Positions 54,304 through 64,000 of a stretch of 64,000 nt of DNA are shown piece by piece. Within the stretch, counting starts at the first letter, position 1. Each line of letters starts with the position of its first letter. The notes beneath the pieces were generated by a model that was not told the DNA's origin, made no database searches, and was given only the letters and a program-made list of their open reading frames with translations. Where the stretch lies: contig NZ_BKBA01000011.1 in assembly GCF_007992835.1 (NCBI RefSeq), positions 186,001 through 250,000 on the forward strand, given 5' to 3'. A program made the translations under genes and the position numbers. The DNA is from Knoellia locipacati (GTDB taxonomy: Bacteria; Actinomycetota; Actinomycetes; Actinomycetales; Dermatophilaceae).

Positions 54304-57300
54304 GTGAGCGCCCGTATGCCGTCCGTCCCGGGCGACCTGACCCGTCTTGGTTTCGGGGAGTCCCGTCGCGCCGAGACGCTGCTGGCCGACAAGGCGCTGG
54401 TCCCGCTGGTCAAGGACCGCGCGCGGGTCGAGGCCGACGGGCTGGCCGTCGCGCTGTCCAGGGTGGCCGACCCCGACCAGGCGCTGCTCGCCCTCGTCCG
54501 GCTCATGGAGGCGGTGGCCGCTCCGGCTCGCGCGTCGGTGCGTGACGAGCTCGTCTCCGCCCTGCGCGAGCCGGGCCGGTCGCGCGAGCGGCTGTTCGCC
54601 GTCCTCGGCGCCTCGACGGCGCTGGGGGACCACCTCGTCGCACGCCCCGAGCACTGGAGCGCGGTGGCCAACGCCTTCCCGCTCGAGGTCGAGGAGCGGA
54701 TCGACCTGCTCACCGCAGCGGTGCGCGAACCCGCCGCGGGCGTCACGCCCGAGGACGCCCTGCGGATCGAATACCGCCGCCAGCTCCTCGGCATCGCCAC
54801 CCTCGACGTCGCCCGCCCCGACCCGCAGGCCCGGCTGCCCGAGGTGGCGGCCGCGCTCGCCGACCTCGCGGAGGCCGCCCTCGAGGCCGCCCTCGTCATC
54901 GCCCGCGACGCCGTGGGCGAGGGCGCCGACCGGTGCCGCTTCGCCGTGATCGGCATGGGCAAGACCGGTGGGCGGGAGCTCAACTACCTCAGCGACGTCG
55001 ACGTCATCTTCGTCGCCGAGCCGGCCGAGGGCACCGACGAGGACACCGCGCTCGCGATCGGCACCGAGCTCGCCACCCGGCTCATCAAGATCTGCTCGAG
55101 CGCGACCACGGCCGGGTCGCTGTGGCAGGTCGACCCTGCGCTGCGGCCCGAGGGCAAGAACGGCCCGCTCGTCCGCACCCTCGACTCGCACGTCTCCTAC
55201 TACGAGCGCTGGGCCAAGACGTGGGAGTTCCAGGCGCTGCTCAAGGCCCGCCCGGTGGCGGGGGACAGGGCGCTGGGACGGGCCTACGTCGACGCCGTCG
55301 CGCCGTTCGTGTGGAGCGCCGCGTCCCGCGAGAACTTCGTCGAGGACGTCCAGGCGATGCGGCGCCGGGTGGAGGACAACGTCCCGCACGGCGAGGCCGA
55401 CCGCCAGCTCAAGCTCGGCCCGGGCGGTCTGCGCGACATCGAGTTCAGCGTCCAGCTGCTCCAGCTCGTCCACGGCCGCGCCGACCGCTCACTGCGGTCC
55501 GGCACGACGCTCACGGCCCTGGCCGCCCTGTCCCAGGGGGGCTACGTCGGGCGCGAGGACGCGCAGACGCTCGCCACGGCATACCGGCTCCTGCGCACCC
55601 TCGAGCACCGGATCCAGCTGCACCGGCTCCGCCGCACCCACCTCATGCCGACGGCGCCCGGAGACCTGCGCTGCCTCGGCCGGGCGCTCGGCCACCAGAG
55701 CGACCCCGAGGACTCCGTCGTCGCCCAGTGGCGCACCGCCGCCCGCGAGGTCCGCCGGCTGCACCAGCGCATCTTCTACCGCCCGCTCCTGTCGGCCGTG
55801 GCGCGGCTCGGCCCCGACGAGGTGCGGCTCACCCCCGAGGCGGCGCGCGAGCGTTTGGCCGCCCTCGGCTTCCGCGACCCCCGTGGCGCCCTGCGCCACC
55901 TCGAGGCACTCACCGACGGCGTGAGCCGGCGGGCGGCCATCCAGCGCCAGCTGATGCCGGTCATGCTCGGCTGGTTCGCCGACGAGGCCGACCCCGACGC
56001 CGGGCTGCTCGCGTTCCGCCGGATCAGCGACGCGCTCGGCACGACCCACTGGTACCTCCGGCTCCTGCGCGACGAGGGGAGCGCGGCCGAGCGGCTGGCG
56101 CACACCCTCGGGCGCAGCCGGTACGCCGCGGACCTCCTGCAGCAGGGGCCGGAGTCGGTCCAGATCCTCGGTGACGCCGGGGGTCTCAAGCCGCGCTCGC
56201 GCGACGAGGTCCAGGGCCGGATGCGGTCGGCGGCCAGGCGCAAGGACGACCCGCAGGCCGGGGTGCTCGCCGCGCGTGCCGTGCGGCGCTCCGAGCTCTT
56301 CCGGCTCGCGGTCGCCTCGCTGCTCGGGCAGGTCGGGCTCGACGACCTCGGCCGGGCGCTCGCGGACCTCAACGGGGCGCTCATCGACGTCACCCTCGAG
56401 ATCGTCCTCGCGGGCGTCGAGGAGCAGACCGGGGCTCCCGCGCTCAGTCGCCACCTCGTCGTCGGGATGGGGCGCCTCGGTGGCGGTGAGTCCGCCTTCG
56501 GCAGCGACGCCGACGTGCTCTTCGTGCACGACCCCGTCGAAGGGGCCGACTCGCGGGCGGCCCAGGAGCAGGCGCTCGAGGTCGTCAAGGAGCTCATCCG
56601 GCTCCTCGGGCTGGCCGCGCCCGACCCGCGTCTCGAGGTCGACGCGGGGCTGCGGCCCGAGGGCAAGAACGGCCCGCTGACCCGGTCGCTCGACTCCTAC
56701 CGCGCCTACTACGAGCGGTGGTCCCTCGTCTGGGAGGCCCAGGCGCTGCTCCGGGCCAGCCCCGTGGCGGGCGACGCCGACCTCGGTGCGGCGTTCGTCG
56801 AGCTCATCGACCCGCTGCGCTGGCCCGAGGCAGGGCTCGACGCCGGGCAGGTGCGCGAGATCCGCACGCTCAAGGCCCGGATGGAGTCCGAGCGGCTGCC
56901 GCGCGGCGCCGACCGCAAGACGCACTTCAAGCTCGGCCACGGCGGGCTGAGCGACGTCGAGTGGTGCGTCCAGCTCATCCAGCTCGAGCACGCCCACGCG
57001 CACGAGGGCCTGCGCACCACCTCGACGATGGGTGCCCTCGCCGCCGCCCAGGCCGAGGGGCTCGTCGACGCCGACGACGCGAAGGCGCTGGCCGAGTCGT
57101 GGCGCCTGGCGTCCGAGATGCGCAACGCCGGGCTGCTCGCGCGTGGGCGTGCGGTCGACTCGGTCCCGTCCGACCTGCGCGACGCCGACGGCATGGCCCG
57201 CATCATGGGGCTGCCGCCGAAGTCGGGTCAGGAGCTCGCCAACCGCTACCGCCGGGTCGCGCGTCGTGCCCGCCATGCGGCCGAGCACGTGTTCTACGGG

Positions 57301-57312
57301 GACGCTACCTAG
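54304..57312 (+). CDS. glnE: bifunctional glutamine synthetase adenylyltransferase/deadenylase
   Basis: A 1002-residue enzyme with two nucleotidyltransferase domains. The N-terminal one has [21 protein letters not shown] (partly quoted; residues about 217-237), the C-terminal one [21 protein letters not shown] (about 720-740). Each is followed by a PEGKNGPL(V/T)R(T/S)LDS and YYERW block. It attaches and removes AMP on glutamine synthetase in response to nitrogen. GTG 54304. The adjacency glnA2-glnE matches mycobacteria. Confidence 0.95.
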   Translation: MSARMPSVPGDLTRLGFGESRRAETLLADKALVPLVKDRARVEADGLAVALSRVADPDQALLALVRLMEAVAAPARASVRDELVSALREPGRSRERLFAVLGASTALGDHLVARPEHWSAVANAFPLEVEERIDLLTAAVREPAAGVTPEDALRIEYRRQLLGIATLDVARPDPQARLPEVAAALADLAEAALEAALVIARDAVGEGADRCRFAVIGMGKTGGRELNYLSDVDVIFVAEPAEGTDEDTALAIGTELATRLIKICSSATTAGSLWQVDPALRPEGKNGPLVRTLDSHVSYYERWAKTWEFQALLKARPVAGDRALGRAYVDAVAPFVWSAASRENFVEDVQAMRRRVEDNVPHGEADRQLKLGPGGLRDIEFSVQLLQLVHGRADRSLRSGTTLTALAALSQGGYVGREDAQTLATAYRLLRTLEHRIQLHRLRRTHLMPTAPGDLRCLGRALGHQSDPEDSVVAQWRTAAREVRRLHQRIFYRPLLSAVARLGPDEVRLTPEAARERLAALGFRDPRGALRHLEALTDGVSRRAAIQRQLMPVMLGWFADEADPDAGLLAFRRISDALGTTHWYLRLLRDEGSAAERLAHTLGRSRYAADLLQQGPESVQILGDAGGLKPRSRDEVQGRMRSAARRKDDPQAGVLAARAVRRSELFRLAVASLLGQVGLDDLGRALADLNGALIDVTLEIVLAGVEEQTGAPALSRHLVVGMGRLGGGESAFGSDADVLFVHDPVEGADSRAAQEQALEVVKELIRLLGLAAPDPRLEVDAGLRPEGKNGPLTRSLDSYRAYYERWSLVWEAQALLRASPVAGDADLGAAFVELIDPLRWPEAGLDAGQVREIRTLKARMESERLPRGADRKTHFKLGHGGLSDVEWCVQLIQLEHAHAHEGLRTTSTMGALAAAQAEGLVDADDAKALAESWRLASEMRNAGLLARGRAVDSVPSDLRDADGMARIMGLPPKSGQELANRYRRVARRARHAAEHVFYGDAT

Positions 57313-57322
57313 ACTGGGAGCC

Positions 57323-58645
57323 ATGATCCCCGTCCTCGACCTGCGTGGGCGCGCGCCCGGTGTCCGTGAGCTCAGGGGGACGCTGCCCCGTGCCGAGCTC
57401 GACGTCGAGGCCGCGCTGGCCACCGTCCGTCCTGTGTGCGACGACGTCGCCGCCCGTGGCGCCGCCGCCGTCCTCGACGCCTCCGAACGCTTCGACGGCG
57501 TGCGACCCGACGCGCTGCGCGTCCCGGCCGGCGTCGTCGCCGCGGCCCTGCACGACCTCGACCCCGACGTCCGTGCCGCCCTCGACGAGTCGATCCGCCG
57601 CGCGCGCATCGTCCACGCCGACCAGCGCCGCTCCGACACGACGACGACCGTCGTGGACGGCGGGACGGTCACCGAGCGCTGGGTGCCGGTCGACCGCGTG
57701 GGCCTCTACGTCCCCGGGGGTCGGGCCGTCTACCCGAGCAGCGTCGTCATGAACGTCGTCCCCGCGCTGCTCGCCGGCGTCGGCTCGCTCGCCGTCGCCA
57801 GCCCGCCCCAGAAGGACCACGGCGGCTGGCCGCACCCGACGATCCTCGCGGCATGTGCGCTGCTCGAGGTCGACGAGGTGTGGGCGATGGGTGGCGCTCA
57901 GGCGGTCGCCGCGTTCGCCCACGGGTTCGACGGCGAGGGCGACGCGCAGCTCGAGCCGGTCAACCTCGTCACCGGCCCGGGCAACATCTGGGTCGCCGCG
58001 GCCAAGCGCCTGCTCAAGGGACTCATCGGCATCGACGCCGAGGCCGGCCCCACCGAGATCGCGATCCTCGCGGACGCCACGGCCGACCCCGACCACGTCG
58101 CCGCCGACCTCATCAGCCAGGCCGAGCACGACCCGCTGGCCGCCGCCGTCCTCGTCACCGACAGCACCGACCTCGCCGACGCCGTGCAGGCCGCTGTGTC
58201 CCGTCGGGTGGGGGAGACCAAGCACTCCGACCGCGTCCGCGAGTCCCTCACCGGGCGTCAGTCCGCCGTCGTCCTCGTCGACGACGTCGAGGTCGGGCTC
58301 GACGTCGTCAACGCCTACGCCGCCGAGCACCTCGAGATCCACACCGCCGACGCCGCCGCCGTCGCCGCCCGCGTGCGCAACGCCGGCGCCGTCTTCGTCG
58401 GCACGTGGTCGCCGGTGAGCCTGGGGGACTACTGCGCCGGGTCCAACCACGTCCTGCCCACGGGTGGCTGCGCGACCCACTCCAGCGGGCTGTCCGTGCA
58501 GTCGTTCCTGCGCGGCATCCACGTCGTCGAGTACACCGAGGCCGCCCTGCGCGACGTCGGCTCCCACGTCGTCACCCTCGCCCGCGCCGAGGATCTGCCC
58601 GCCCACGGCGACGCCGTCCTCGCGCGTCTGCCCGACCTCGCATGA
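57323..58645 (+). CDS. hisD: histidinol dehydrogenase
   Basis: A 440-residue enzyme of the last two steps of histidine synthesis. [48 protein letters not shown] and [14 protein letters not shown] are conserved; [11 protein letters not shown] and the C-terminal SNHVLPTGG and EYTEAAL blocks carry the zinc ligands. ATG 57323. First gene of the his operon, overlapping hisC by ATGA. Confidence 0.96.
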   Translation: MIPVLDLRGRAPGVRELRGTLPRAELDVEAALATVRPVCDDVAARGAAAVLDASERFDGVRPDALRVPAGVVAAALHDLDPDVRAALDESIRRARIVHADQRRSDTTTTVVDGGTVTERWVPVDRVGLYVPGGRAVYPSSVVMNVVPALLAGVGSLAVASPPQKDHGGWPHPTILAACALLEVDEVWAMGGAQAVAAFAHGFDGEGDAQLEPVNLVTGPGNIWVAAAKRLLKGLIGIDAEAGPTEIAILADATADPDHVAADLISQAEHDPLAAAVLVTDSTDLADAVQAAVSRRVGETKHSDRVRESLTGRQSAVVLVDDVEVGLDVVNAYAAEHLEIHTADAAAVAARVRNAGAVFVGTWSPVSLGDYCAGSNHVLPTGGCATHSSGLSVQSFLRGIHVVEYTEAALRDVGSHVVTLARAEDLPAHGDAVLARLPDLA

Positions 58646-59790
58646 GCACCTCTCCTGTGAGCCCGATCGACCAGCTGCTCCGCGAGGACCTGCGTGGGCG
58701 GACGGCATACGGCGCACCCCAGCTCGACGTGCCCTTCGCGCTCAACACCAACGAGAGCTCGTATGCCGTGCCCCCTGCAGTCGTCGACGACATCGTCGCC
58801 GCCGTCGCGGCCACGGCCGGGGGCCTGAACCGCTACCCCGACCGGGAGTTCACGGACCTGCGAGGTGACCTCGCGGCATACCTCTCGCGCAGTGGCACGC
58901 AGGTGCGCCCGGAGCAGGTCTGGGCCGGCAACGGCTCCAACGAGGTCCTCCTGCACCTGCTCCAGGCGTTCGGTGGTCACGGGCGCACGGCGCTCGGCTT
59001 CACCCCGGCGTACTCCATGCACCCGATCATCACCGCCACGACGGGGACGACCTGGGTCGACGGCATGCGCGGCATCGACGCGCGTGACGGAGGCGGCGGG
59101 GGAGCGTTCGACCTGTCGCTCGAGTCGGCCGTGCAGCAGGTGAGGGAGCACGACCCGCACGTCGTCTTCCTCTGCTCGCCCAACAACCCGACCGGGACGG
59201 CCCTCACACTCGACGTCGTGACCGCCGTGCACGACGCGGCGCCGCGGGCGGTCGTCGTCGTCGACGAGGCCTACGCCGAGTTCGCCCGTCCCGGCACGGT
59301 GAGTGCGCTCAGCCTGCTCGAGGGCAGGCCTCGGCTGGTCGTCACCCGCACGATGAGCAAGGCGTTCGCGTTCGCCGGTGGCCGTCTCGGCTACCTCGCC
59401 GCCGACCCCGAGCTCGTCGACGCGCTGCGGCTCGTGCGGATGCCCTACCACCTGTCGTCGCCCGCCCAGGCGGTCGCGCGCGCCGTCCTGCGCCACGCCG
59501 ACACCATGCTCGGCACGGTCGACGCGATCAAGGAGCAGCGCGACCGCATCGTCGCCACGCTCAGCGGGCTCGGGCTCGACCCCGTGCCGAGCGACGCGAA
59601 CTTCGTCCTCTTCGGCGGCCTCCGGGACAGCGCGACGACCTGGCAGGCGCTCCTCGACAAGGGGGTTCTCGTCCGGGACGTGGGGATCGACCACTATCTT
59701 CGAGTCACCGCCGGGACCCCGGAGGAGACGTCGGCGTTCCTCGACGCCGTGGCCAACCTCGGGCCCGACCACCTGGAAGGACAGTCGTGA
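58642..59790 (+). CDS. hisC: histidinol-phosphate aminotransferase
   Basis: A 382-residue PLP aminotransferase. [15 protein letters not shown] and [17 protein letters not shown] at the start, [26 protein letters not shown], the DEAYAEF motif, and the PLP lysine in [17 protein letters not shown]. It converts imidazole acetol phosphate to histidinol phosphate. Overlaps hisD and hisB by 4 bases each. Three octamers (58703, 58761, 58874) fall within its first 80 codons. Confidence 0.95.
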   Translation: MSTSPVSPIDQLLREDLRGRTAYGAPQLDVPFALNTNESSYAVPPAVVDDIVAAVAATAGGLNRYPDREFTDLRGDLAAYLSRSGTQVRPEQVWAGNGSNEVLLHLLQAFGGHGRTALGFTPAYSMHPIITATTGTTWVDGMRGIDARDGGGGGAFDLSLESAVQQVREHDPHVVFLCSPNNPTGTALTLDVVTAVHDAAPRAVVVVDEAYAEFARPGTVSALSLLEGRPRLVVTRTMSKAFAFAGGRLGYLAADPELVDALRLVRMPYHLSSPAQAVARAVLRHADTMLGTVDAIKEQRDRIVATLSGLGLDPVPSDANFVLFGGLRDSATTWQALLDKGVLVRDVGIDHYLRVTAGTPEETSAFLDAVANLGPDHLEGQS

Positions 59791-60392
59791 CCACCAACCG
59801 CACCGCGACGGTGACGCGTTCCACCTCCGAGAGCAGCGTCGAGCTGAGCCTCGACCTCGACGGCACCGGCGTCGGTGACGTCAGCACGGGGGTCCGCTTC
59901 TACGACCACATGCTGTTGTCCTTCGCCAAGCACTCGCTCATCGACCTGCGGGTCAGGGCCACCGGTGACGTCGACGTCGACGCCCACCACACGGTCGAGG
60001 ACGTGGCGATCGTGCTCGGTGACGCGCTGCGCGAGGCGCTCGGTGACAAGAGCGGGATCTCGCGGTTCGGCGACGCCACCGTGCCGCTCGACGAGGCCCT
60101 CGTCCACGCCGTGGTCGACGTCGCCGGCCGTCCCTACGTCGTCCACACCGGTGAGCCCGCGGGTCAGGAGTACGCCGTCATCGGCGGCAACTACATCGGC
60201 TCCCTCACCCGCCACGTCCTCGAGTCCTTCGCGTACCACGCGGGCATCGCCCTGCACGTCCGCGTCCTGGCCGGCCGCGACCCGCACCACGTCGTCGAGG
60301 CCCAGTTCAAGGCCGTCGCGCGGGCCCTGCGTGCCGCCGTCGAGCGCGACCCGCGCGTCGTCGGCATCCCCAGCGCCAAGGGTGCGCTCTGA
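59787..60392 (+). CDS. hisB: imidazoleglycerol-phosphate dehydratase
   Basis: A 201-residue single-domain dehydratase. [46 protein letters not shown] and [19 protein letters not shown] carry the metal-binding histidines of the two half-repeats. GTG 59787. Confidence 0.96.
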   Translation: MTTNRTATVTRSTSESSVELSLDLDGTGVGDVSTGVRFYDHMLLSFAKHSLIDLRVRATGDVDVDAHHTVEDVAIVLGDALREALGDKSGISRFGDATVPLDEALVHAVVDVAGRPYVVHTGEPAGQEYAVIGGNYIGSLTRHVLESFAYHAGIALHVRVLAGRDPHHVVEAQFKAVARALRAAVERDPRVVGIPSAKGAL

Positions 60393-60395
60393 GCC

Positions 60396-61022
60396 GTGAG
60401 CACCGCTGACCAGTCCCCACCCCTCGGACACGGGCTCGTCCTCGTCCGGGGTAGCGCCGCCGCGTCCGCGCGGTGGGTGCGCCGCGGGCTCGCCGCGGTC
60501 CGGGTCGCGCCGTTGCAGGGCTGGACCGGCGTGTGCCTCGCCGAGGACCTCGCGCTCACCGCCGCGCCCTACGACGTGGGTCTCGAGATCCTCGCGGCGC
60601 GACGGGTCCCGACCCGGCACCGGCCGGCGGTCGGGCTGTTCGTCATCGACGGGTGTGCCGTCGTCACCGTCCAGGCCCGCGGGTGGCGCCTCGAGCAGCG
60701 GTGGCTCGTGTGGGAGCCGGGCACCGGTGTGCGCCGCACCCCCGACCTGCCCGCGCTGCCCGCCGGCCTCATCGTCGACGTGGCGGGTGCGCGCTCGCGC
60801 ACGTCACCGGCCGAGGTGACCGAGCACTTCGCCGACCCGGACGGCGAGCCGCTCGACGTCCTCGTCGGCCTCATGCGGATGCTCGGGCTGCCCGGCGAGG
60901 AACTACTGCGCGACGGCGCCGACGAGAGCTACGAGCGCATCGACCCCAGTCCTCGTTCCATCGCCGCGTTCGACGCGTTGGTCGCCGAGGAGTCGGCCCA
61001 CCGCACGGAGTCCGAGCAGTGA
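60396..61022 (+). CDS. hypothetical protein between hisB and hisH
   Basis: A 208-residue soluble protein with no recognised domain. Visible features are a basic helix ([16 protein letters not shown]), [32 protein letters not shown], and an acidic C-terminus ending [10 protein letters not shown]. It starts 3 bases after hisB and overlaps hisH by 4, so it is translated as part of the his operon. It is not one of the known his enzymes. Similar inserts occur at this position in related actinobacteria, as far as I recall. Function unknown. Confidence 0.75.
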   Translation: MSTADQSPPLGHGLVLVRGSAAASARWVRRGLAAVRVAPLQGWTGVCLAEDLALTAAPYDVGLEILAARRVPTRHRPAVGLFVIDGCAVVTVQARGWRLEQRWLVWEPGTGVRRTPDLPALPAGLIVDVAGARSRTSPAEVTEHFADPDGEPLDVLVGLMRMLGLPGEELLRDGADESYERIDPSPRSIAAFDALVAEESAHRTESEQ

Positions 61023-61663
61023 CGGCGCGACGGGTCGTCGTCCTCGACCACGGCAGCGGCAACGTCCACAGCGCCGTCCGCGCCCTCGAGCGTGTCGGTG
61101 CCACGGTCGAGCTCACCGCCGACCGCCAGCGCGCCCTCGACGCCGACGGCCTGCTCCTGCCCGGTGTCGGCAACTTCCACGCGTGCGTGCGGGGGATGCG
61201 CGCCGCCGACGCGCCCCGCATCATCGACGTCCGACTCTCCGGTGGCCGCCCGGTGCTCGGCGTCTGCGTCGGCATGCAGGCCCTCTTCGAGTCCTCGACC
61301 GAACCCAGCGCCGTCGCGGAGGAGGGCCTCGCCGAGTGGCCCGGCACCGTCGAACGCCTCGAGGCGCCGGTCGTGCCCCACATGGGGTGGACCGAGGTCG
61401 ACGTCCCGGCCGGCTCCACCCTCTTCGCGGGCGTCGAGTCCGAGCGCTTCTACTTCGTCCACTCGTATGCCGTCCGCACCTGGACGATGCCCGAGCCCAC
61501 CGGTCACTTCGCGGTCGTCGCACCGAAGGTGACCACGGCGACCCACGGTGACCGCTTCGTCGCCGCGGTCGAGAACGGACCGTTGTCGGCCACCCAGTTC
61601 CACCCCGAGAAGTCGGGCGAGGCCGGCCTGCACCTCCTCGAGACCTGGGTCCGCTCGTTCTGA
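61019..61663 (+). CDS. hisH: imidazole glycerol phosphate synthase, glutamine amidotransferase subunit
   Basis: A 214-residue class I amidotransferase. The nucleophile is cysteine 83 in [15 protein letters not shown], with the histidine and glutamate in TQFHPEKSG near the C-terminus; [17 protein letters not shown] opens the fold. It delivers ammonia to HisF, whose gene is not in this window. GTG 61019 overlaps the previous stop. Confidence 0.95.
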   Translation: MTARRVVVLDHGSGNVHSAVRALERVGATVELTADRQRALDADGLLLPGVGNFHACVRGMRAADAPRIIDVRLSGGRPVLGVCVGMQALFESSTEPSAVAEEGLAEWPGTVERLEAPVVPHMGWTEVDVPAGSTLFAGVESERFYFVHSYAVRTWTMPEPTGHFAVVAPKVTTATHGDRFVAAVENGPLSATQFHPEKSGEAGLHLLETWVRSF

Positions 61664-61717
61664 GCCGACCCGCCTGACTGCCCAGCCCGAACGACCGATC
61701 CCGACGATGAAGGTGTC

Positions 61718-62452
61718 ATGACCTCGCCCCGCCTCCAGCTCCTGCCCGCCGTCGACGTCGCCGGTGGCCGCGCCGTCCAGCTCGTCCAGGGGGTCGCCGG
61801 CACCGGCGGTGAGTTCGGCGAGCCTTTGGAGGCCGCGATGCGCTGGCAGGAGCAGGGCGCCGAGTGGCTGCACCTCGTCGACCTCGACGCCGCGTTCGGA
61901 CGCGGTGACAACGCCGAGCTGCTCGCCCGGATCGTCGGCTCGCTCGACATCCAGGTCGAGATGAGCGGTGGCATCCGCGACGCCGAGACCCTCGAGCGGG
62001 CGCTCGCGACCGGCTGCCGCCGGGTGAACCTCGGCACCGCCGCGCTCGAGGACCCCGAGTGGACCGCGTCGGCCATCGCCGAGCACGGTGATCGCGTCGC
62101 CGTCGGGCTCGACGTCCGCGGCACGACGCTCGCCGCCCGTGGCTGGACCCAGGAGGGTGGCGACCTCTGGGAGACCCTCGAGCGCCTCGACCGCGAGGGC
62201 TGCGCCCGCTACGTCGTCACCGACGTCAACAAGGACGGCATGCTGGCCGGCCCCAACGTCCAGCTGCTCCGCGACGTCTGCGCCCGCACCGACCGCCCTG
62301 TCATCGCCTCGGGCGGCGTCTCCACCCTCGACGACATCGCCGTGCTGCGCACCATGGTCGGTGAGGGTGTCGAGGGGGCGATCACGGGATCGGCGCTGTA
62401 CCGCGGGGCCTTCACCCTGCCCGAGGCCCTCGACGTCGCGGGCCGCCCGTGA
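61718..62452 (+). CDS. priA: phosphoribosyl isomerase A (HisA/TrpF bifunctional)
   Basis: A 244-residue beta-alpha barrel. [18 protein letters not shown] has the N-terminal catalytic aspartate, [18 protein letters not shown] and [13 protein letters not shown] follow, and [15 protein letters not shown] carries the second aspartate. In actinobacteria this enzyme serves both histidine and tryptophan synthesis; whether it does here depends on the absence of a separate trpF, which cannot be judged. ATG 61718. Confidence 0.94.
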   Translation: MTSPRLQLLPAVDVAGGRAVQLVQGVAGTGGEFGEPLEAAMRWQEQGAEWLHLVDLDAAFGRGDNAELLARIVGSLDIQVEMSGGIRDAETLERALATGCRRVNLGTAALEDPEWTASAIAEHGDRVAVGLDVRGTTLAARGWTQEGGDLWETLERLDREGCARYVVTDVNKDGMLAGPNVQLLRDVCARTDRPVIASGGVSTLDDIAVLRTMVGEGVEGAITGSALYRGAFTLPEALDVAGRP

Positions 62453-63135
62453 CCCGCGACCTCGTCTTCACCGGCTTCGAGGGTGACGACGGCTCGGCCC
62501 CGGCCGCGCTGACCACGGCGCTCGAGAACGACGACCCGGGCGCCCTCATGACGGCCCTCGCCGACGCCCGCCTGCTCGTCCCGATCGTCGCCGAGCCCGT
62601 CGAGACGGCGACCGAGGGCGGCCTCACGGTCGACAAGCAGACCGACATGGCAGCCGTCACCCTCGTCGCACCCGACGGTGAGCGCGCCCTGCCCGTCTTC
62701 AGCAGCCTCGACGCCCTCGCCGCCTGGGACCCGTCGGCCCGGCCCGTGCCCGTCACGGCCGCCCGCGCCGGCCAGGCGGCGGTGAGCGAGCGCTGCGACG
62801 TCGTCGTCGTGGACGTCGCCGGCCCCCGGACCCGCGTGCTGCGGCCCTCGATGGTGTGGGCCCTGGCCCAGGAGCGCGCGTGGACCCCGCCGCACCTCGA
62901 CGAGTTCGTCGCCGGCGGCGTGGCCCGTGCCGTCGCCGAGGAGCCGCAGGTCGTCTCGCACTCCGTCGAGGAGGGCGCCCCCGCCGGCCACGGCATCCTC
63001 GGCGTCGCCCTCGAGCTCGCACCCGGCCTCGACCCTGCCGAGGTCCAGGCCGTCGCCACCCGCGTGGGGGAGCGCCTCGCCACCGACGGCGAGCTCCGCG
63101 CCCGCATCGACGGCCTCGCCTTCCGCATCCGCTGA
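62449..63135 (+). CDS. SseB-family protein
   Basis: A 228-residue protein with an SseB N-terminal domain (residues 15-130): [41 protein letters not shown] and [19 protein letters not shown], followed by a helical C-terminal part. It overlaps priA by 4 bases. The family is widespread and of unknown function. The strong hairpin 4 bases after its stop ends the operon. Confidence 0.88.
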   Translation: MTRDLVFTGFEGDDGSAPAALTTALENDDPGALMTALADARLLVPIVAEPVETATEGGLTVDKQTDMAAVTLVAPDGERALPVFSSLDALAAWDPSARPVPVTAARAGQAAVSERCDVVVVDVAGPRTRVLRPSMVWALAQERAWTPPHLDEFVAGGVARAVAEEPQVVSHSVEEGAPAGHGILGVALELAPGLDPAEVQAVATRVGERLATDGELRARIDGLAFRIR

Positions 63136-63138
63136 CTC

Positions 63139-63193
63139 TCCAACTGATTGCCCCTAGACGAGGCCCTGCCTCGTCCAGGGGCAATCAGTTGGA
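63139..63193 (+). terminator. 25-bp hairpin terminator of the his operon
   Basis: Arm 63139-63163 (TCCAACTGATTGCCCCTAGA through GACGAGG) pairs with arm 63169-63193 around CCCTG, one A-C mismatch. There is no T-run. The core GATTGCCC/GGGCAATC is shared with the inverted repeat at 26565-26627. Confidence 0.8.
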
Positions 63194-63255
63194 AGAGGCC
63201 GTGGGGCGCGAGGGGCGACATGGACCCCGGCGGTGAGTGGACGGCATACGACGAA

Positions 63256-63284
63256 TTGGTCGTGAGTCGTGGGGCTGCTACTGT
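63256..63284 (+). promoter_or_regulatory. infC promoter
   Basis: TTGGTC (63256-63261), 17-base spacer, TACTGT (63279-63284). It lies 227 bases before the infC start, leaving a long leader. Confidence 0.6.
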
Positions 63285-63290
63285 TGGCGG

Positions 63291-63511
63291 CTGACCGGCT
63301 GTGTCCCTCGGGGCACGGTGCGCAAGTGAAGCTCGCTTCCACCCGCGAGGACCTCAGGGTCGCCGGGTTCTCCATCTCGGTCACGGCATCCGTGTATGCC
63401 GTGGACGGCCGACATGGTCGGATGTGGGGCTTCTCGTGCGCAGCGCGAGGAGCCTCTTCTCATGTCCGGGCACGAGCACAGACCAGTGTTTCCGTCCAGA
63501 AGGAGTTCGAC
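63291..63511 (+). promoter_or_regulatory. infC-rpmI-rplT leader, probable autoregulatory 5' UTR
   Basis: About 220 bases without a convincing ORF. It contains a hairpin (GGCTTCTCGTGC with GCGCGAGGAGCC, about 63428-63454) followed by TCTTCTC, and a GTATGCCG copy at 63394. Long leaders controlled by L20 or IF3 precede infC in many bacteria; that this one acts so is inference. Confidence 0.45.
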
Positions 63512-64000
63512 ATCAGCGAGCCTCGCATCAACGACCGCATCCGGGTTCCGGAGGTGCGGTTGGTTGGCCCCAACGGCGAGCAGGTCGGCATCGTCCGCGT
63601 CGAGGATGCCCTGCGCCTCGCCGCCGAGGCAGACCTCGACCTGGTCGAGGTGGCCCCGATGGCCAAGCCTCCCGTCGCCAAGCTCATGGACTTCGGCAAG
63701 TACAAGTACGAAGCCGCCATGAAGGCCCGAGAAGCGCGCAAGAACCAGGTCAACACGGTCATCAAGGAGATCAAGCTCCGCCCGAAGATCGACCCGCACG
63801 ACTACGCCACCAAGAAGGGGCACGTCGTCCGGTTCCTCGGTGGCGGTGACAAGGTCAAGGTGACCATCATGTTCCGCGGTCGCGAGCAGTCGCGCCCCGA
63901 GCTCGGCTACCGCCTCCTCCAGAAGCTGGCCGAGGACGTCATCGAACTGGGCACCGTCGAATCGGCGCCCAAGCAGGACGGGCGCAACATGATCATGGTG
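63512..64000 (+). CDS. infC: translation initiation factor IF-3 (partial, runs off the window)
   Basis: 163 codons are present, without the stop. Family blocks: [105 protein letters not shown] and [12 protein letters not shown]-3 keeps 30S subunits free and checks the start codon. No ATG, GTG or TTG lies in frame near the expected N-terminus. ATC at 63512 follows AGAAGGAG (63498-63505) by 6 bases, so the start is very likely AUC, the kind of rare start by which IF-3 limits its own synthesis. Confidence 0.93.
   Translation, partial: MSEPRINDRIRVPEVRLVGPNGEQVGIVRVEDALRLAAEADLDLVEVAPMAKPPVAKLMDFGKYKYEAAMKAREARKNQVNTVIKEIKLRPKIDPHDYATKKGHVVRFLGGGDKVKVTIMFRGREQSRPELGYRLLQKLAEDVIELGTVESAPKQDGRNMIMV

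Overview
The window is about 72% GC, almost fully coding, and reads as the core chromosome of an actinobacterium. Gene content and order (fasR-fabD-fabH-acpP-fabF-accD6, dgt-dnaG, aceE next to a DUF3052 gene, glnA2-glnE, a his operon with priA, polyphosphate glucokinase, actinobacterial-type methionine aminopeptidase) fit the Micrococcales. The family Intrasporangiaceae is my best guess; this is inference from general resemblance, not from a search. I see no phage, insertion sequence, CRISPR array or obvious foreign island.

Layout. 0-6 kb: a luciferase-like monooxygenase with its FMN reductase, a cold-shock protein, then two paralogous ECF sigma/membrane beta-propeller modules, one of them fused into a single gene. 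6-15 kb: sulfurtransferase, dusB, a YdeI-like gene, a lipoprotein, dgt, dnaG, tRNA-Asn and a SpoIIE-type phosphatase. 15-19 kb: a gluABCD-type glutamate ABC importer on the minus strand, tRNA-Met and a DUF3145 gene. 19-26 kb: the type II fatty acid synthesis cluster with its PucR-type activator, including a FabD that carries an extra lipoyl-like tail. 26-33 kb: a small membrane protein, argG, a secreted glycerophosphodiesterase, an ABC-2 exporter with its two-component system, and a lipoprotein. 33-45 kb: aceE, two PH-domain membrane proteins, a DUF3052 protein, a peroxiredoxin, tRNA-Val fused head-to-tail with nif3, a zinc-ribbon coiled-coil protein, rhodanese, metZ, yaaA and an RNB nuclease. 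45-50 kb: the RNase P RNA, an MBL-fold hydrolase, a secreted protein, a small cysteine protein behind an iron box, polyphosphate glucokinase, map and panB. 50-63 kb: a secreted M6 metalloprotease, glnA2, glnE, then hisDCB, an unknown gene, hisH, priA and an SseB-like gene. The window ends inside infC, which appears to start at AUC.

The most unusual signal is not a gene. The octamer GTATGCCG (reverse complement CGGCATAC) occurs at least 47 times in 64 kb by hand count, against about 2 expected from base composition. The two orientations are balanced, intergenic regions are enriched, and inside genes the octamer forces otherwise rare codons. Eight copies extend to GTATGCCGTCCGC. Two inverted pairs form transcription-terminator-like hairpins. 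This resembles the genomic behaviour of DNA-uptake sequences in Neisseria and Haemophilus, but what it does here is unknown.
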